Shown: piece by piece, positions 1 to 8,494 of the stretch | Position numbering within the stretch: position 1 is the stretch's first letter | How the letters are laid out: each line of letters opens with the position of its first letter | Assembly (NCBI GenBank): GCA_021732025.1 | Contig: JAKFVU010000034.1 | Coordinates: forward strand, 62,001-126,000 | Origin: Candidatus Obscuribacterales bacterium | Lineage (GTDB): Bacteria; Cyanobacteriota; Vampirovibrionia; Obscuribacterales; Obscuribacteraceae | Reading direction: 5' to 3' | DNA length: 64,000 nt | Program-made: the position numbers and the translations under genes | Notes under the pieces: generated by a model | Database searches by the model: none | Told to the model about the DNA's origin: nothing | The model's input: the letters and a program-made list of their open reading frames with translations, nothing else

Positions 1-269
1 TCTAGGTTCCGTGCGGTCAGGTGAATGTTGTCACAAGCGCCTCGTAAAAATTGACCATCTTGCATGTCTATTTCTAGTTTGCCGAAGCGGCCAGAGTTGA
101 TGTCGACAAATGACAGGGTCGGTGCGCTCAAAGCCTGAGGCATTGCTTGTTGAGGCATTGGCACTTGCATTTGCTGCACTGGCGCCTGCTCTTGGGCGCT
201 CACTGGAAGATGCGGTGTCAAAGAAGACAGGCAAAGTGTAAAAGCCAGAGTTTGTATGAGCTTATGCAT
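1..269 (-). CDS. Secreted protein, C-terminally truncated by window edge
   Basis: The reading frame is open from an ATG at 269 to the left edge, so only about 89 N-terminal residues are visible. The start has a good ribosome site (AAGGTG, about 6 nt upstream). Residues 1-26 form a signal peptide (basic MHK, hydrophobic core, cleavage near VSA-QE). A Gln/Pro/Met-rich linker follows (PVQQMQVPMPQQAMPQA). Then comes a segment with SGRFGKLEIDMQDGQFLRGA, resembling the start of LmeA-type (DUF2993) lipid-binding domains. That assignment is a guess from a short stretch. It lies downstream of the Thr-rich lipoprotein gene on the same strand, separated from it by a terminator-like hairpin. Confidence 0.7.
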   Translation of the reverse strand, partial: MHKLIQTLAFTLCLSSLTPHLPVSAQEQAPVQQMQVPMPQQAMPQALSAPTLSFVDINSGRFGKLEIDMQDGQFLRGACDNIHLTARNL

Positions 270-316
270 AGCAGCACCTTATATTGAGTTCTTGCAGATC
301 ATTGTATAAAAAGAAG

Positions 317-342
317 AGCCCTCTCAGTTTCCTGAAAGGGCT
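317..342 (-). terminator. Hairpin terminator, probably bidirectional
   Basis: An 11-bp stem (317-327 with 332-342, one mismatch) closes on a 4-nt loop. It is followed by T-rich tracts on both sides. On the minus strand it lies just after the lipoprotein gene and before the secreted protein gene, so it should separate their transcripts. Confidence 0.7.
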
Positions 343-367
343 TTTCAATTTTTCTACTAACGAAAAT

Positions 368-616
368 CTAGTGAGATTCGGTTGTAGTAGCCGTTGTTGT
401 GGAAGTTTCGGCTGATGGTGTAGCAGTTGTAGTGCTAGTTGTAGCAGCATCAGTACCAGTTGTGGTGGTAGTGGTGGTTGCTGCAGCATCAGTGCCAGTA
501 CCGGTGGTGCTGGTTGTGGTGCTGGATGTCTCGGAACTACCACCACTGCAAGCAGCGAGGGAAGTAACGAGGGCCAAGCTGGCGCCTGCAAGGGCTAGGT
601 TTCTCAAAGTAATCAT
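368..616 (-). CDS. Small Thr-rich lipoprotein
   Basis: This 82-residue protein starts with a lipoprotein signal peptide. Residues 1-23 carry a hydrophobic core ending in the lipobox LAAC, so Cys23 would be lipidated and the protein anchored in a membrane. The mature part is almost only Thr, Ser, Ala and Gly, with Thr runs such as TTTTTTT and repeated GTDAA units. No fold is expected; it could be a spacer or a glycosylation substrate. The start has a strong AGGAG site. The opposite strand is also open here, but it lacks any signal and is a shadow of the repeats. It is monocistronic, with a terminator-like hairpin just downstream. Function is not known. Confidence 0.75.
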   Translation of the reverse strand: MITLRNLALAGASLALVTSLAACSGGSSETSSTTTSTTGTGTDAAATTTTTTTGTDAATTSTTTATPSAETSTTTATTTESH

Positions 617-850
617 GCGGTCGATTCGTCTCCTTCTAATCCTGATGAGTTATTGTCAACGACAGCTCTCTCAGAGTGACAATGGTGGCAAAGCTAGTAA
701 ATTTCGCCCACCTGAAATCGTTTGAATTATACAGCCTACTTCTTGCAATTCCGCCTCTTGGCAATGGTGAATGTAAATATCAGTGCCGATTTTTGCTTTG
801 ATTTTCTAGCATCGTTCTTACATTAGGTTCAATTGCTAGCTATATAGAGG

Positions 851-2410
851 TCAATTCGATATAAGGCTTTTGCCTGTCATCTCAATGGGTTTCTCTATTC
901 CCATGATGGCAAGTAGCGTTGGTGCCACGTCAGCCAGTCCGCCGGGTGTGAGTTTTTTCATACTGTTATTAACAAGGTTAAGCGGATCACATTCTGGCGT
1001 TTGGAAGCTTGCCACCACTAGCGGTACTGGGTTGGTGGTATGGGCTGTGTGGGGTTCGCCGGTTTTGTAGTCAAGTAATTGTTCGATATTGCCATGATCG
1101 GCTGTGACCACAAGGGTGCCGTTAGCCTCTTGCACCGCCGCCAACAATGCCGCAAAGGCTAAATCGACTGACTCTACCGCTGGCACAGCAGCGTCCATAA
1201 TTCCGGTATGGCCAACCATGTCTGGATTAGCGAAGTTGAGCACTATGAATGGGTGCTTTCCGCTTTTAATTGCTTGGCAGGCTAGCTCGCAGACTTGCGG
1301 GGTGCGCATTGCTGGTGCCAAATCATAAGTTGCTACTTTCAAAGAGGGAATTAAGTGCCGCTCTTCACCTGGTAGTTGTGTCTCTTTGCCGCCGTTGAAG
1401 AAATAAGTGACGTGGGCATATTTTTCTGTCTCAGCTGTATGGAATTGACCAATGTGGTGACAAGAGATCACTTCGGGCAGAGTGTTATGTAAATCTTGGG
1501 ATGGTAAAACTTCCGGGCTGAAAGCCACAGGCAATATTAGACTGGCGTCATATTCGGTCATACAGACGTAATAGATAGACGGATTAAGGGGGCGGCCAAA
1601 TTCAGTAAAATCGCTTCGTGTCAGTGCCCGTGATATTTCACGCACGCGGTCTGGTCTGAAGTTGAAGCAGATAACACTATCGCCATCCTTTATAGGAATA
1701 GGATTGATAATTTGAGGAGTTACAAATTCATCGCCGACATTGATAGCGTAAGAGTTTTCCACTGCCTCTTGAGCGCTGGCAGCGTTATTGCCACCCTCTG
1801 ACAACACTAGTGCTCGCCAGTAGGGCTCAACTCTTTCCCAGCGTTGATCTCTGTCCATGGCATAGTAGCGCCCGCAAACTACACCGATTTTGCCGACACC
1901 AACTAGTTTCTCTTCTAATTCGCGCATAAAGCGTTTGGCCGAACGAGGTGGGGTATCGCGCCCATCTAAAATCGGATGAACCACGAGTTCTCTAATTTGA
2001 TGTCTGCGAGCAAACTCTAAAAGTGCGTCCAGGTGATCAGGGCTGGAATGAACGCAACCGTCAGAAACTAGGCCGAGTATATGAAGCACTCCGCCAGTCT
2101 TCTTTACATTTTCAGCTGCTGCTACTAGGGCCGGATTGTGGAAGAAGGTACCGTCGGCAACGGTGTTGGAAATCAGTGTCAGCTTTTGGGTGACAGTTCG
2201 ACCAGAGCCAATGGTGAGGTGACCAACTTCAGAATTACCCATTAGGCCATCAGGTAAACCCACGTATTGGCCCGATGCTTGTACTTGGGTGAAGAGATAT
2301 TTAGATTTCAATAATTCATAGTTCGGTGTTCTAGCCGCCAGAATGGCGTTACCTTTCGTTTCGTTAGTAATGCCCCAACCATCTAATATTGCTAAAACAA
2401 CCGGTCCCAT
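851..2410 (-). CDS. gpmI: 2,3-bisphosphoglycerate-independent phosphoglycerate mutase
   Basis: The enzyme interconverts 3- and 2-phosphoglycerate in glycolysis and gluconeogenesis, using two manganese ions and a phosphoserine intermediate. At 519 residues it has the usual length. It shows the family motifs in order: DGWG at the N-terminus (metal Asp10), GNSEVGH with catalytic Ser60, DGRDTPPRS, GRYYAMDRD, FNFRPDR, NGGKE, NPDMVGHTG and TADHGN. All belong to the alkaline-phosphatase superfamily phosphotransferase and insertion domains. It is transcribed divergently from the phosphate-regulation genes, with about 120 bp between. There is no close operon partner downstream; the lipoprotein gene is 234 bp away. 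Confidence 0.97.
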   Translation of the reverse strand: MGPVVLAILDGWGITNETKGNAILAARTPNYELLKSKYLFTQVQASGQYVGLPDGLMGNSEVGHLTIGSGRTVTQKLTLISNTVADGTFFHNPALVAAAENVKKTGGVLHILGLVSDGCVHSSPDHLDALLEFARRHQIRELVVHPILDGRDTPPRSAKRFMRELEEKLVGVGKIGVVCGRYYAMDRDQRWERVEPYWRALVLSEGGNNAASAQEAVENSYAINVGDEFVTPQIINPIPIKDGDSVICFNFRPDRVREISRALTRSDFTEFGRPLNPSIYYVCMTEYDASLILPVAFSPEVLPSQDLHNTLPEVISCHHIGQFHTAETEKYAHVTYFFNGGKETQLPGEERHLIPSLKVATYDLAPAMRTPQVCELACQAIKSGKHPFIVLNFANPDMVGHTGIMDAAVPAVESVDLAFAALLAAVQEANGTLVVTADHGNIEQLLDYKTGEPHTAHTTNPVPLVVASFQTPECDPLNLVNNSMKKLTPGGLADVAPTLLAIMGIEKPIEMTGKSLISN

Positions 2411-2531
2411 AATTTTAAAAAACCCTATTACTATCGTGAATTGAGTAAGATTCTAGTGCATTTTCTCTTAGTACATCTATAGATAAATCTAGCGGTTCGT
2501 TTCTTAGAACCACATACGGTGCCTGCACAGC

Positions 2532-3263
2532 ATGGAAGAACCAACAAATGTGATAGCTTCAACGGCTCTGGCTTCTGACGTTTCTGGGTCGGTTACACAA
2601 GAAGAACACGATAACTGGATCGCTGAAGTCTCACACGAATTGAGACTACCGCTTGCCAATATCAAATTATTAGTTGAAACCTTGATTGATGGTGCTGTAG
2701 AAGAGCCAATTACGGCCATGCGCATGCTCAATCGCACTAAAGAAGAAGTCATTCGTCTGCAAAATTTGGTTAATGACCTTCTCTCTCACGAAAAGCTACA
2801 GAGTGGCCGTAGTGATGACATGCGCTTTACTCGAGTCAGCATTCAAAGGCGCACAGAGTCTGTCTTAGAGACTACTCGCGAACTAGCTGAAGAGAAAGGT
2901 GTGATACTAAAATCGGCTGTGGAAAGCGGCTTTGAGCTTTTAGCTAACGAAGAACAAATAGACCAGGTTCTCATTAACCTGGTAGAAAATGCTATTAAAT
3001 TTACTCCCTCTGGCGGTTCTGTGGTGGTTCGCGCTGGTGGCCCACCGCCCTTTATTGAAGTTGAAGATAGCGGCATAGGTATGGCAGAAGCTGAAATTCC
3101 CAAAATATTTCAACGTTTCTATCGTGTAGATCGCGGTCGAACAAGAGGCAGTACCGGCCTCGGCCTCTCAATTGTTAAACACATCGTTGATTTGCACGGT
3201 GCTAAAATCGCCGTGACATCTAAAGAAGGTTCTGGTTCGAAGTTCAGAATTGAATTTCCCTAA
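2532..3263 (+). CDS. phoR: Soluble PhoR-like sensor histidine kinase
   Basis: This 243-residue protein is the kinase core only. It has an H-box with the phospho-accepting His in VSHELRLPLANIK (about residues 32-44), the N-box NLVENAIKFT, the G1 box DSGIGM, the F-box IFQRFYRVD and the G2 box GSTGLGLSIVKH. There is no transmembrane segment, PAS or HAMP domain, whereas typical PhoR proteins are membrane-anchored and longer. A stop codon a few codons upstream fixes the start within a narrow range; no strong ribosome site is visible. It lies 9 bp before the response regulator and upstream of phoU. That order supports a phosphate-starvation two-component system. The symbol rests on context and similarity. 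Confidence 0.85.
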   Translation: MEEPTNVIASTALASDVSGSVTQEEHDNWIAEVSHELRLPLANIKLLVETLIDGAVEEPITAMRMLNRTKEEVIRLQNLVNDLLSHEKLQSGRSDDMRFTRVSIQRRTESVLETTRELAEEKGVILKSAVESGFELLANEEQIDQVLINLVENAIKFTPSGGSVVVRAGGPPPFIEVEDSGIGMAEAEIPKIFQRFYRVDRGRTRGSTGLGLSIVKHIVDLHGAKIAVTSKEGSGSKFRIEFP

Positions 3264-3272
3264 AGAGTAAGT

Positions 3273-3977
3273 ATGTCTAGCAAAATCAAAATTCAAATTG
3301 TCGATGACGATGAAACCATCGTTGAAACGCTTACCTACAACCTTACCCGCCATGGTTTCGAGGTGCACGCTTGCAACAATGGAGCAGCTGGTCTTGCTCG
3401 CTTTGCCGAAGCTCTCCCCGACTTGGTTATTCTCGATTGGATGTTGCCAGACATGAAAGGCCCTGATATATGTGCACTCATTCGCGAGCAGTCGCCTGAT
3501 ATACCCATTCTGATGTTGACTGGAAGGTCGACTCCAGCTGATATTGCTCATGGCCTATCACGTGGAGCTGACGATTATCTGGTTAAGCCGTTCAGTATGG
3601 TCGAGCTATTAGCTAGGCTAGAAGCGCTCATTAGAAGAACTCTAAAAGATAAAGCTCGTTCGGCTAAAGGTCGCATTGAGTTAGGTTCACTCTTGCTTGA
3701 TGAAGACGCTAGGCGAGTTGTTTATCGCAGTAAGAACATAGAATTATCTCCCCGTGAATTCAAACTGCTCAAAGTCTTGATGCAGAATGTTGGTCGGGCA
3801 CTGTCTACCGAGGCCCTTTTAGATCGAGTTTGGGGCACCGATTTTGATGGTGATGTAAAAACTGTAGCAGTGCACGTTAGATGGCTCAGGCAAAAACTTG
3901 AGCTTGACCCAAAGGTACCAACCTTGCTCGAAACCGTTCATCGCTCAGGCTATCGCTTGAACATGCCCAACGACTGA
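3273..3977 (+). CDS. phoB: OmpR/PhoB-family response regulator
   Basis: This is a DNA-binding response regulator of 234 residues. The receiver domain spans about residues 1-120. It has the acidic pocket VDDDE, the phospho-acceptor Asp in VILDWMLP, the Thr in LMLTGRS and the Lys in YLVKPFS. The C-terminal winged-helix domain (about 135-232) contains SPREFKLLKVLM and VHVRWLRQKLE, as in PhoB. It is translated from an ATG after AAAGAG, 9 bp past the kinase stop, and is followed 15 bp later by phoU. This gives a phoR-phoB-phoU signalling operon. No high-affinity phosphate transporter genes (pstSCAB) lie in the window. Confidence 0.93.
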   Translation: MSSKIKIQIVDDDETIVETLTYNLTRHGFEVHACNNGAAGLARFAEALPDLVILDWMLPDMKGPDICALIREQSPDIPILMLTGRSTPADIAHGLSRGADDYLVKPFSMVELLARLEALIRRTLKDKARSAKGRIELGSLLLDEDARRVVYRSKNIELSPREFKLLKVLMQNVGRALSTEALLDRVWGTDFDGDVKTVAVHVRWLRQKLELDPKVPTLLETVHRSGYRLNMPND

Positions 3978-3992
3978 TATAGGGGAAAGTTA

Positions 3993-4634
3993 GTGAAAAC
4001 TGAATCAATAACACTAATCAAAGAAGAAGTATTGACCCTCGGGCGTATGGTTGAGACTACTGTCTACGAAGTAACGCGCCTGCTCAAGGGTGATAGAAAA
4101 GCTGATTTGGCTATGGTTGAACGGCAAGAAGAAGAGATTAATAAGCTCTGCCAAGAAATTGAAGAAAAATGTGTCGATCTCTTGATCGAGAGAGACTCTT
4201 TTGGTGCCAAAGAAATTAGGGCTCTCGTGAGCATTCCCCTAATTGCTGCCAAGTTTGAAAGGTTGGCAGACCATGCCAACCGCGTAGCACGGTTTGCAAA
4301 CTGGGCCATCGAAGATGAAATCGAGATTCCAGAAGAACTGCCGAAAATGGCTGCCACTGTTTATCATATGGTGCAAGAATTGTTACTTTGTTTTCTTACC
4401 GATTCAGCAAGCAAGGCCAAAGAAATTCTCGCTAGTGATAACACTGTCGACTATTTGCACGATGTGTTGTCGAAGAAATTGCTCTCCAATCTAGGAGAGC
4501 AAGATAGCGCTCATGCTCAAATGCGCGCTCAATTCTTATTTTGTTCGCGTTTTCTTGAGCGCATGGGCGATGCTTGTACCTCAATTGCAAAGCGGGTCTA
4601 TTTCCTTTCTACAGGCGAGCGAATCTTTAACTAA
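3993..4634 (+). CDS. phoU: PhoU-family phosphate signalling protein
   Basis: This 213-residue all-helical protein has the two PhoU repeats. The first contains LGRMVETTVYEVTRLL. The second half includes RERD-like ERDSFGAKEIR and the metal-binding region KFERLADHANRVARFA. PhoU proteins link phosphate transport to PhoR and restrain the Pho response and polyphosphate build-up. The start is a GTG preceded by AGGGGAAAG. The stop overlaps the next gene by one base (TAATG), so phoU and holA are translationally coupled. The N-terminal sequence KTESITLIKEEV is a normal PhoU start, so nothing appears missing. Confidence 0.92.
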   Translation: MKTESITLIKEEVLTLGRMVETTVYEVTRLLKGDRKADLAMVERQEEEINKLCQEIEEKCVDLLIERDSFGAKEIRALVSIPLIAAKFERLADHANRVARFANWAIEDEIEIPEELPKMAATVYHMVQELLLCFLTDSASKAKEILASDNTVDYLHDVLSKKLLSNLGEQDSAHAQMRAQFLFCSRFLERMGDACTSIAKRVYFLSTGERIFN

Positions 4635-5731
4635 TGCCAGTAATTGTCTTAGCTGGAGAAGAAGACTTTCAACTCTATCGTCGCCTTGACGATCTCAAAG
4701 CAGAGTTGCTTGACCCTGCTTGGGCTAGCTTTAACTACAGTCGACTTGATAATCCAAGTGCCCAAGAAGTTACTGAACTTGCAGCCTCTCTGCCTTTTGG
4801 ACCAGGTAACAAGCTAATCATTGTTGACCGTTGCGACTGGTTTGCCAAAAAACGCTCTAGCTCTGGCTCTAGCAAAGAAGAAGGTGGCAAGAAGGCCGCC
4901 AAGAGTAAAGACTCAGTAAATGAAGATGCGCTAGAGGCGGCACTGTCTTCAGTGCATCCCAGTACATACATAATTTTTGTTAGCACCAGTAATTTTGATA
5001 CCACTCTTAGGCTCTCTAAGCTGGCAGCTAAATATGCCAAGCTTGAGTCTTTCCCCCGGGAGAAGATTTGGGCTGGTACTCCCAGTGCAAAACTTCAACA
5101 GTGGTGCCAGAAGGAAGCGAAGCGCTTTAATGCCACCATTGAAAATGAAGCGGCCGATTATTTGATTGAAGGTCTGGAGGCCAATCTGCGCCAAATTTCA
5201 TCAGAGATTGAGAAAGCAGCGATTTATATTTTGCCCAAGACTTTTATTACCCTCGATATCATTCGCCAACTGAGTCCGCATCACTCGAGTGTATTTAGTG
5301 TGGCTGAGCATTGGCTTGCAGGTGATACTCAAAAGACTCTTTTGACTTTGCGTGAATTATTGAGTCATCAAAATGCCATGCAAATATTGGCCACCATGCA
5401 AACCATGATTAGCAAGTGGGTGCAGATTAAGCTGTTATGTGAAACATATAATAAAGAGTCAAATTTTGGGCCCGGCATCAAGCGCCGTGAACTACCACCG
5501 CAAGAACTTGCCAAGCTTTTGGCTTCCGATATCAAAGGCGGTAATTCTTTTGTTTTAGAAAAAGATGTAAGAAGGTTGTCTCACGCATCAGTAGAGTTTT
5601 TGGTCGATAGTCGCATTGAGCTGACCAAGCTTGAACAACTTGTAAAAACCGGACAAATGCCTGATAGTCATGCTCTTGAATTGTTTTTCTTACGCTCTCC
5701 CAAGCAACTAAATCTTAAAGGCAGAAGGTAA
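4634..5731 (+). CDS. holA: DNA polymerase III delta subunit
   Basis: The 365-residue length fits HolA, the clamp-loader subunit that opens the beta sliding clamp. The N-terminal AAA+-like domain begins PVIVLAGEEDFQLYRRLDDLK, as in the family. It also has the conserved LPFGPGNKLIIVDRCDW segment and a low-complexity Lys/Ser insertion at about residues 75-100. The C-terminal collar region has QNAMQILATMQTMISKW and LVKTGQMPDSHALELFFL. It starts in the phoU stop codon and ends 3 bp before the next gene, so it belongs to the pho operon read-through unit. Identification is from overall family resemblance, since HolA is poorly conserved. Confidence 0.88.
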   Translation: MPVIVLAGEEDFQLYRRLDDLKAELLDPAWASFNYSRLDNPSAQEVTELAASLPFGPGNKLIIVDRCDWFAKKRSSSGSSKEEGGKKAAKSKDSVNEDALEAALSSVHPSTYIIFVSTSNFDTTLRLSKLAAKYAKLESFPREKIWAGTPSAKLQQWCQKEAKRFNATIENEAADYLIEGLEANLRQISSEIEKAAIYILPKTFITLDIIRQLSPHHSSVFSVAEHWLAGDTQKTLLTLRELLSHQNAMQILATMQTMISKWVQIKLLCETYNKESNFGPGIKRRELPPQELAKLLASDIKGGNSFVLEKDVRRLSHASVEFLVDSRIELTKLEQLVKTGQMPDSHALELFFLRSPKQLNLKGRR

Positions 5732-5734
5732 CCA

Positions 5735-6514
5735 GTGGCTGATTCGCAATTTGTTTTAGAAGACATGGGTGCCAAAGACACTTGGCGTGTTTTCCGCATG
5801 ATGGCAGAGCTGGTCGAAGGTTTCGACGAGATGTCACAAATTGGACCCGCGGTTTCAATTTTTGGCTCTGCCCGCTGCAAGCCCCACGATCCAGAATATG
5901 TTTTGGCCGAAACTATTGCCAAGAAGCTTGCAACTAAGGGCTTTGCCATTATTACTGGTGGCGGACCGGGGGTGATGGAAGCAGGCAACAAAGGGGCGCT
6001 TTCTGCTGGTGGTGCCTCTATTGGACTGAACATAACCCTGTCGCGTGAACAAGGACCTAATCCTTATCAAACCAAGTCGCTTGATTTCCGCTACTTCTTT
6101 GTCCGCAAGCTCATGTTTGTCAAGTATGCGGTAGCCTTTGTTATCTTGCCTGGTGGCTTCGGCAGTCTGGATGAATTATTTGAGACAGTGACCTTGATTC
6201 AGACAAAAAAGATCAAGCGTTTCCCTATGTTTCTTGTAGGCTCAAAGTTTTGGAACCCCCTTCTTGCATGGCTTAAAACTGAGGTCATAACGCGGGGCTT
6301 TCTAACTGAAGACGAACTCGATTTATTGACAGTAGTGGACGATCCAGACGAACTGGTAGATCACATAGTCTGGTGCAACAATGAAAAATGCTACCTCACT
6401 CCTGAAGGTTTGAGCGGACGCCGCCTAACTGTTGATAACCAAAAGGGCGAGCCTGATATAAGTTCGGCTGGTACGGTTGATAACCTTATTGATAAGCCAG
6501 GAATAGAAACATAG
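5735..6514 (+). CDS. LOG-family (TIGR00730-like) Rossmann protein
   Basis: This protein has the hallmark motifs of the LOG/lysine-decarboxylase-like family: ITGGGPGVMEAGNKGA (about residues 70-87) and LPGGFGSLDELFE (about 133-145). Family members hydrolyse nucleoside 5'-monophosphates, for example activating cytokinins or acting on purine nucleotides; the substrate cannot be read from sequence. At 259 residues it is longer than small LOG proteins because of a roughly 50-residue N-terminal helical part and a polar C-terminal tail. The start is GTG with AGAAGG upstream, 3 bp after holA, so it is probably the last gene of the phoRBU-holA operon. Confidence 0.88.
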   Translation: MADSQFVLEDMGAKDTWRVFRMMAELVEGFDEMSQIGPAVSIFGSARCKPHDPEYVLAETIAKKLATKGFAIITGGGPGVMEAGNKGALSAGGASIGLNITLSREQGPNPYQTKSLDFRYFFVRKLMFVKYAVAFVILPGGFGSLDELFETVTLIQTKKIKRFPMFLVGSKFWNPLLAWLKTEVITRGFLTEDELDLLTVVDDPDELVDHIVWCNNEKCYLTPEGLSGRRLTVDNQKGEPDISSAGTVDNLIDKPGIET

Positions 6515-6529
6515 CCAGATCTTTGGCAT

Positions 6530-6578
6530 TAAGGAATGTGGTAATAATCCTTAGTATTGCCTAGAGCATGCCTATAAT
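6530..6578 (+). promoter_or_regulatory. Probable etfBA promoter with upstream inverted repeat
   Basis: A perfect -10 hexamer TATAAT lies at 6573-6578, 45 bp before the etfB start. An inverted repeat TAAGGA...TCCTTA (6530-6535 and 6548-6553) lies just upstream and touches the expected -35 region, where no good -35 box is seen. The repeat could be an operator or activator site. Confidence 0.4.
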
Positions 6579-6622
6579 TTGGTGCTGAATTACACTCGAA
6601 TATTTGCCGCTCTTAAGGAGAC

Positions 6623-7411
6623 ATGGCCTTGAAGATTGCTGTTTGCGTTAAAGCCGTGCCAGACACGGAAACTAAAATTGCCATAGCCGCGGACAAAAAG
6701 AACATCGACTATACAGGTGTTCGCTTTATTACCAGCCCCTATGATGAATTTGCAATAGAAGAAGCACTCAAACAAAAAGAAAAGCACGGTGGAGATACCA
6801 CTGTGATTGCTTTGGGTGGAGCTGAATGTACCGATGTTCTGCGCGATAGCCTCGCTCGCGGCATTGATAGTGCCGTGCATTTGAGCGACGCTGATTTCGC
6901 CAATCTCGATACGCTCTCGACAGCTAAAGTTTTAGCAGCTGCTATTAAAGATGGTGGCTACGATCTCGTATTCTGCGGCCATCAAGGTGCCGGTGGCGAT
7001 AACAGCCAAGTACCTTCAATGTTGGCTGAGCTGTTAGGTTGTGCTCAAACAACTATGGTGCTTAAGCTCGAAGTTGAAGGAACCACATTCAAAGCTGAGC
7101 GCGAAATTGAAGGGGCCCATGAATCAGTCGAAGGTACCTTGCCTGCAGTTATTAGCTGCCAGAAAGGTTTGAATGAACCACGTTATCCTGGTATCAAAGG
7201 TGTAATGGCTGCACGACGCAAAGAAATTGCAGTGAAAGACGCTACTGCTCTCGGTGTAAAAGGGTCAGTTGGCGGTGCCAACGTCAAAGTGCGCATCAAA
7301 GAAATGATGTTGCCACCAGATCGCCCTCAAGGTCGCAAAATCGAAGGCGACGTTGATAGTCAAGTTAAAGAGCTAGTCAGCTTGTTGCACAGCGAAGCTC
7401 ACGTGCTCTAA
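6623..7411 (+). CDS. etfB: Electron transfer flavoprotein beta subunit
   Basis: EtfB pairs with EtfA to pass electrons from acyl-CoA dehydrogenases towards the respiratory chain. This 262-residue protein starts KIAVCVKAVPDTETKI, as in the family. It has the adenine-nucleotide-binding region with DLVFCGHQGAGGDNSQVPSMLAE, and the ESVEGTLPAVISCQKGLNEPRYP segment near residues 165-195 that is typical of EtfB. The start has an excellent site (TAAGGAG, 5 nt spacing). etfA follows 33 bp later with its own AGGAG, and the pair ends in a strong terminator, so this is a two-gene operon. The acyl-CoA dehydrogenase at 15135 is a plausible electron donor. Confidence 0.96.
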   Translation: MALKIAVCVKAVPDTETKIAIAADKKNIDYTGVRFITSPYDEFAIEEALKQKEKHGGDTTVIALGGAECTDVLRDSLARGIDSAVHLSDADFANLDTLSTAKVLAAAIKDGGYDLVFCGHQGAGGDNSQVPSMLAELLGCAQTTMVLKLEVEGTTFKAEREIEGAHESVEGTLPAVISCQKGLNEPRYPGIKGVMAARRKEIAVKDATALGVKGSVGGANVKVRIKEMMLPPDRPQGRKIEGDVDSQVKELVSLLHSEAHVL

Positions 7412-7444
7412 AAACTGAAAGAAAATTTCTTAGGAGAATAAACA

Positions 7445-8422
7445 ATGTCGCAAGGCTATTTAGTTTTTGTCGAACAGCGCAATGGCCAATTGAGAAAAGC
7501 TTCGGTTGAGGCCCTCTCTGAAGCAAAACGCCGAGCCCAGAGCGGTGAAACTGTCACAGCATTTTTGGTAGGCAGTGGAGTAAAGGCACTGGCTGCTGAA
7601 GTAGCAAAATACGAACCAAGTTCAATTCTGGTTGCCGATAGTGAGCAGTTCGCTAGCTATTCAACTGAAGCTTTTACAGCAGCTGCTGCTGAAGCGGTTA
7701 AAAAATGTGATCCGCGCTACGTTTTTGCTGCCCATACTGCTATGGCTAAAGACTTCATACCTCGTGTTGCAGCCCGTCTCGATGCTCCTTGTATCGCCGA
7801 TGTTATGGCTCTGCAGCAAGAAGGTTCAAATCTTTTGCCGGTGCGTCCGATGTACTCAGGAAAATGCTGGGGCGTCTACGAGATTGATGCACCACTTTCA
7901 TTCATTACTCTCAGACCTAACGTCTTTGCTGTCAATGAACAGGGTGCTGCAGCTGGTGCGGTTGAAGATCTAGCAGTGACTAGCGATAAAGTGACAGCTA
8001 AAGTTGTCGCCGTTCATGCGTCTGAAGGAGCCAAGATTGAGCTTTCTGAAGCAGCGATTATCGTCGCTGGCGGACGAGGCATTAAGGGTCCTGAAAATTG
8101 GCCTGTCTTGCAATCACTTTGTGATGCCCTGGGAGCTGCTTTAGGAGCTTCTCGTGCGGTAGTTGATGCTGGCTGGATTGACCACCAATTCCAAGTTGGT
8201 CAGACCGGTAAAACAGTCAGCCCACAACTGTATTTCGCCTGCGGTATATCTGGAGCGATTCAGCATTTGGCTGGCATGTCGTCTTCTAAAGTTATTGTGG
8301 CTATTAATAAAGATCCTGATGCTCCGATTTTCAAGTTTGCCAATTACGGTATCGTCGGTGATGTCTTAGAAATCGTGCCTAAACTAACTAGCGAAGTGCG
8401 CAAGTTGCACGAGCACAACTAA
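7445..8422 (+). CDS. etfA: Electron transfer flavoprotein alpha subunit
   Basis: EtfA carries the redox-active FAD. This 325-residue protein has the usual two parts. The N-terminal Rossmann-like domain contains VFAAHTAMAKDFIPRVAARL. The C-terminal FAD domain (about 200-320) contains VAGGRGIKGPENW, GASRAVVDAGW, QVGQTGKTVSPQLYFACGISG, IQHLAG and AINKDPDAPIF, the classic EtfA FAD-binding signature. The start has TTAGGAG upstream. No Fix-type ferredoxin extension is present, so it looks like the standard oxidative, non-bifurcating form, though that last point is an inference. Confidence 0.96.
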   Translation: MSQGYLVFVEQRNGQLRKASVEALSEAKRRAQSGETVTAFLVGSGVKALAAEVAKYEPSSILVADSEQFASYSTEAFTAAAAEAVKKCDPRYVFAAHTAMAKDFIPRVAARLDAPCIADVMALQQEGSNLLPVRPMYSGKCWGVYEIDAPLSFITLRPNVFAVNEQGAAAGAVEDLAVTSDKVTAKVVAVHASEGAKIELSEAAIIVAGGRGIKGPENWPVLQSLCDALGAALGASRAVVDAGWIDHQFQVGQTGKTVSPQLYFACGISGAIQHLAGMSSSKVIVAINKDPDAPIFKFANYGIVGDVLEIVPKLTSEVRKLHEHN

Positions 8423-8452
8423 TATCAAGTTGTTGGATTGTCCAATTAGAAA

Positions 8453-8483
8453 AGCAGGGAGAAGCAATGCTCCCTGCTTTTTT
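8453..8483 (+). terminator. Rho-independent terminator after etfA
   Basis: A 9-bp perfect stem (8453-8461 with 8470-8478, AGCAGGGAG) has an 8-nt loop and runs into six T. A shorter T-rich stretch on the other side (TTTTCT on the minus strand) lets it also serve the convergent ispG gene, which ends at 8495. Confidence 0.9.
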
Positions 8484-8494
8484 AAACTGTTTTT

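Noticed and set aside
399-725. 108-codon plus-strand frame opposite the Thr-rich lipoprotein
   Set aside because: It is rich in Val only because it reads the complement of Thr codons; it has no ribosome site or signal sequence, while the minus-strand lipoprotein has both.
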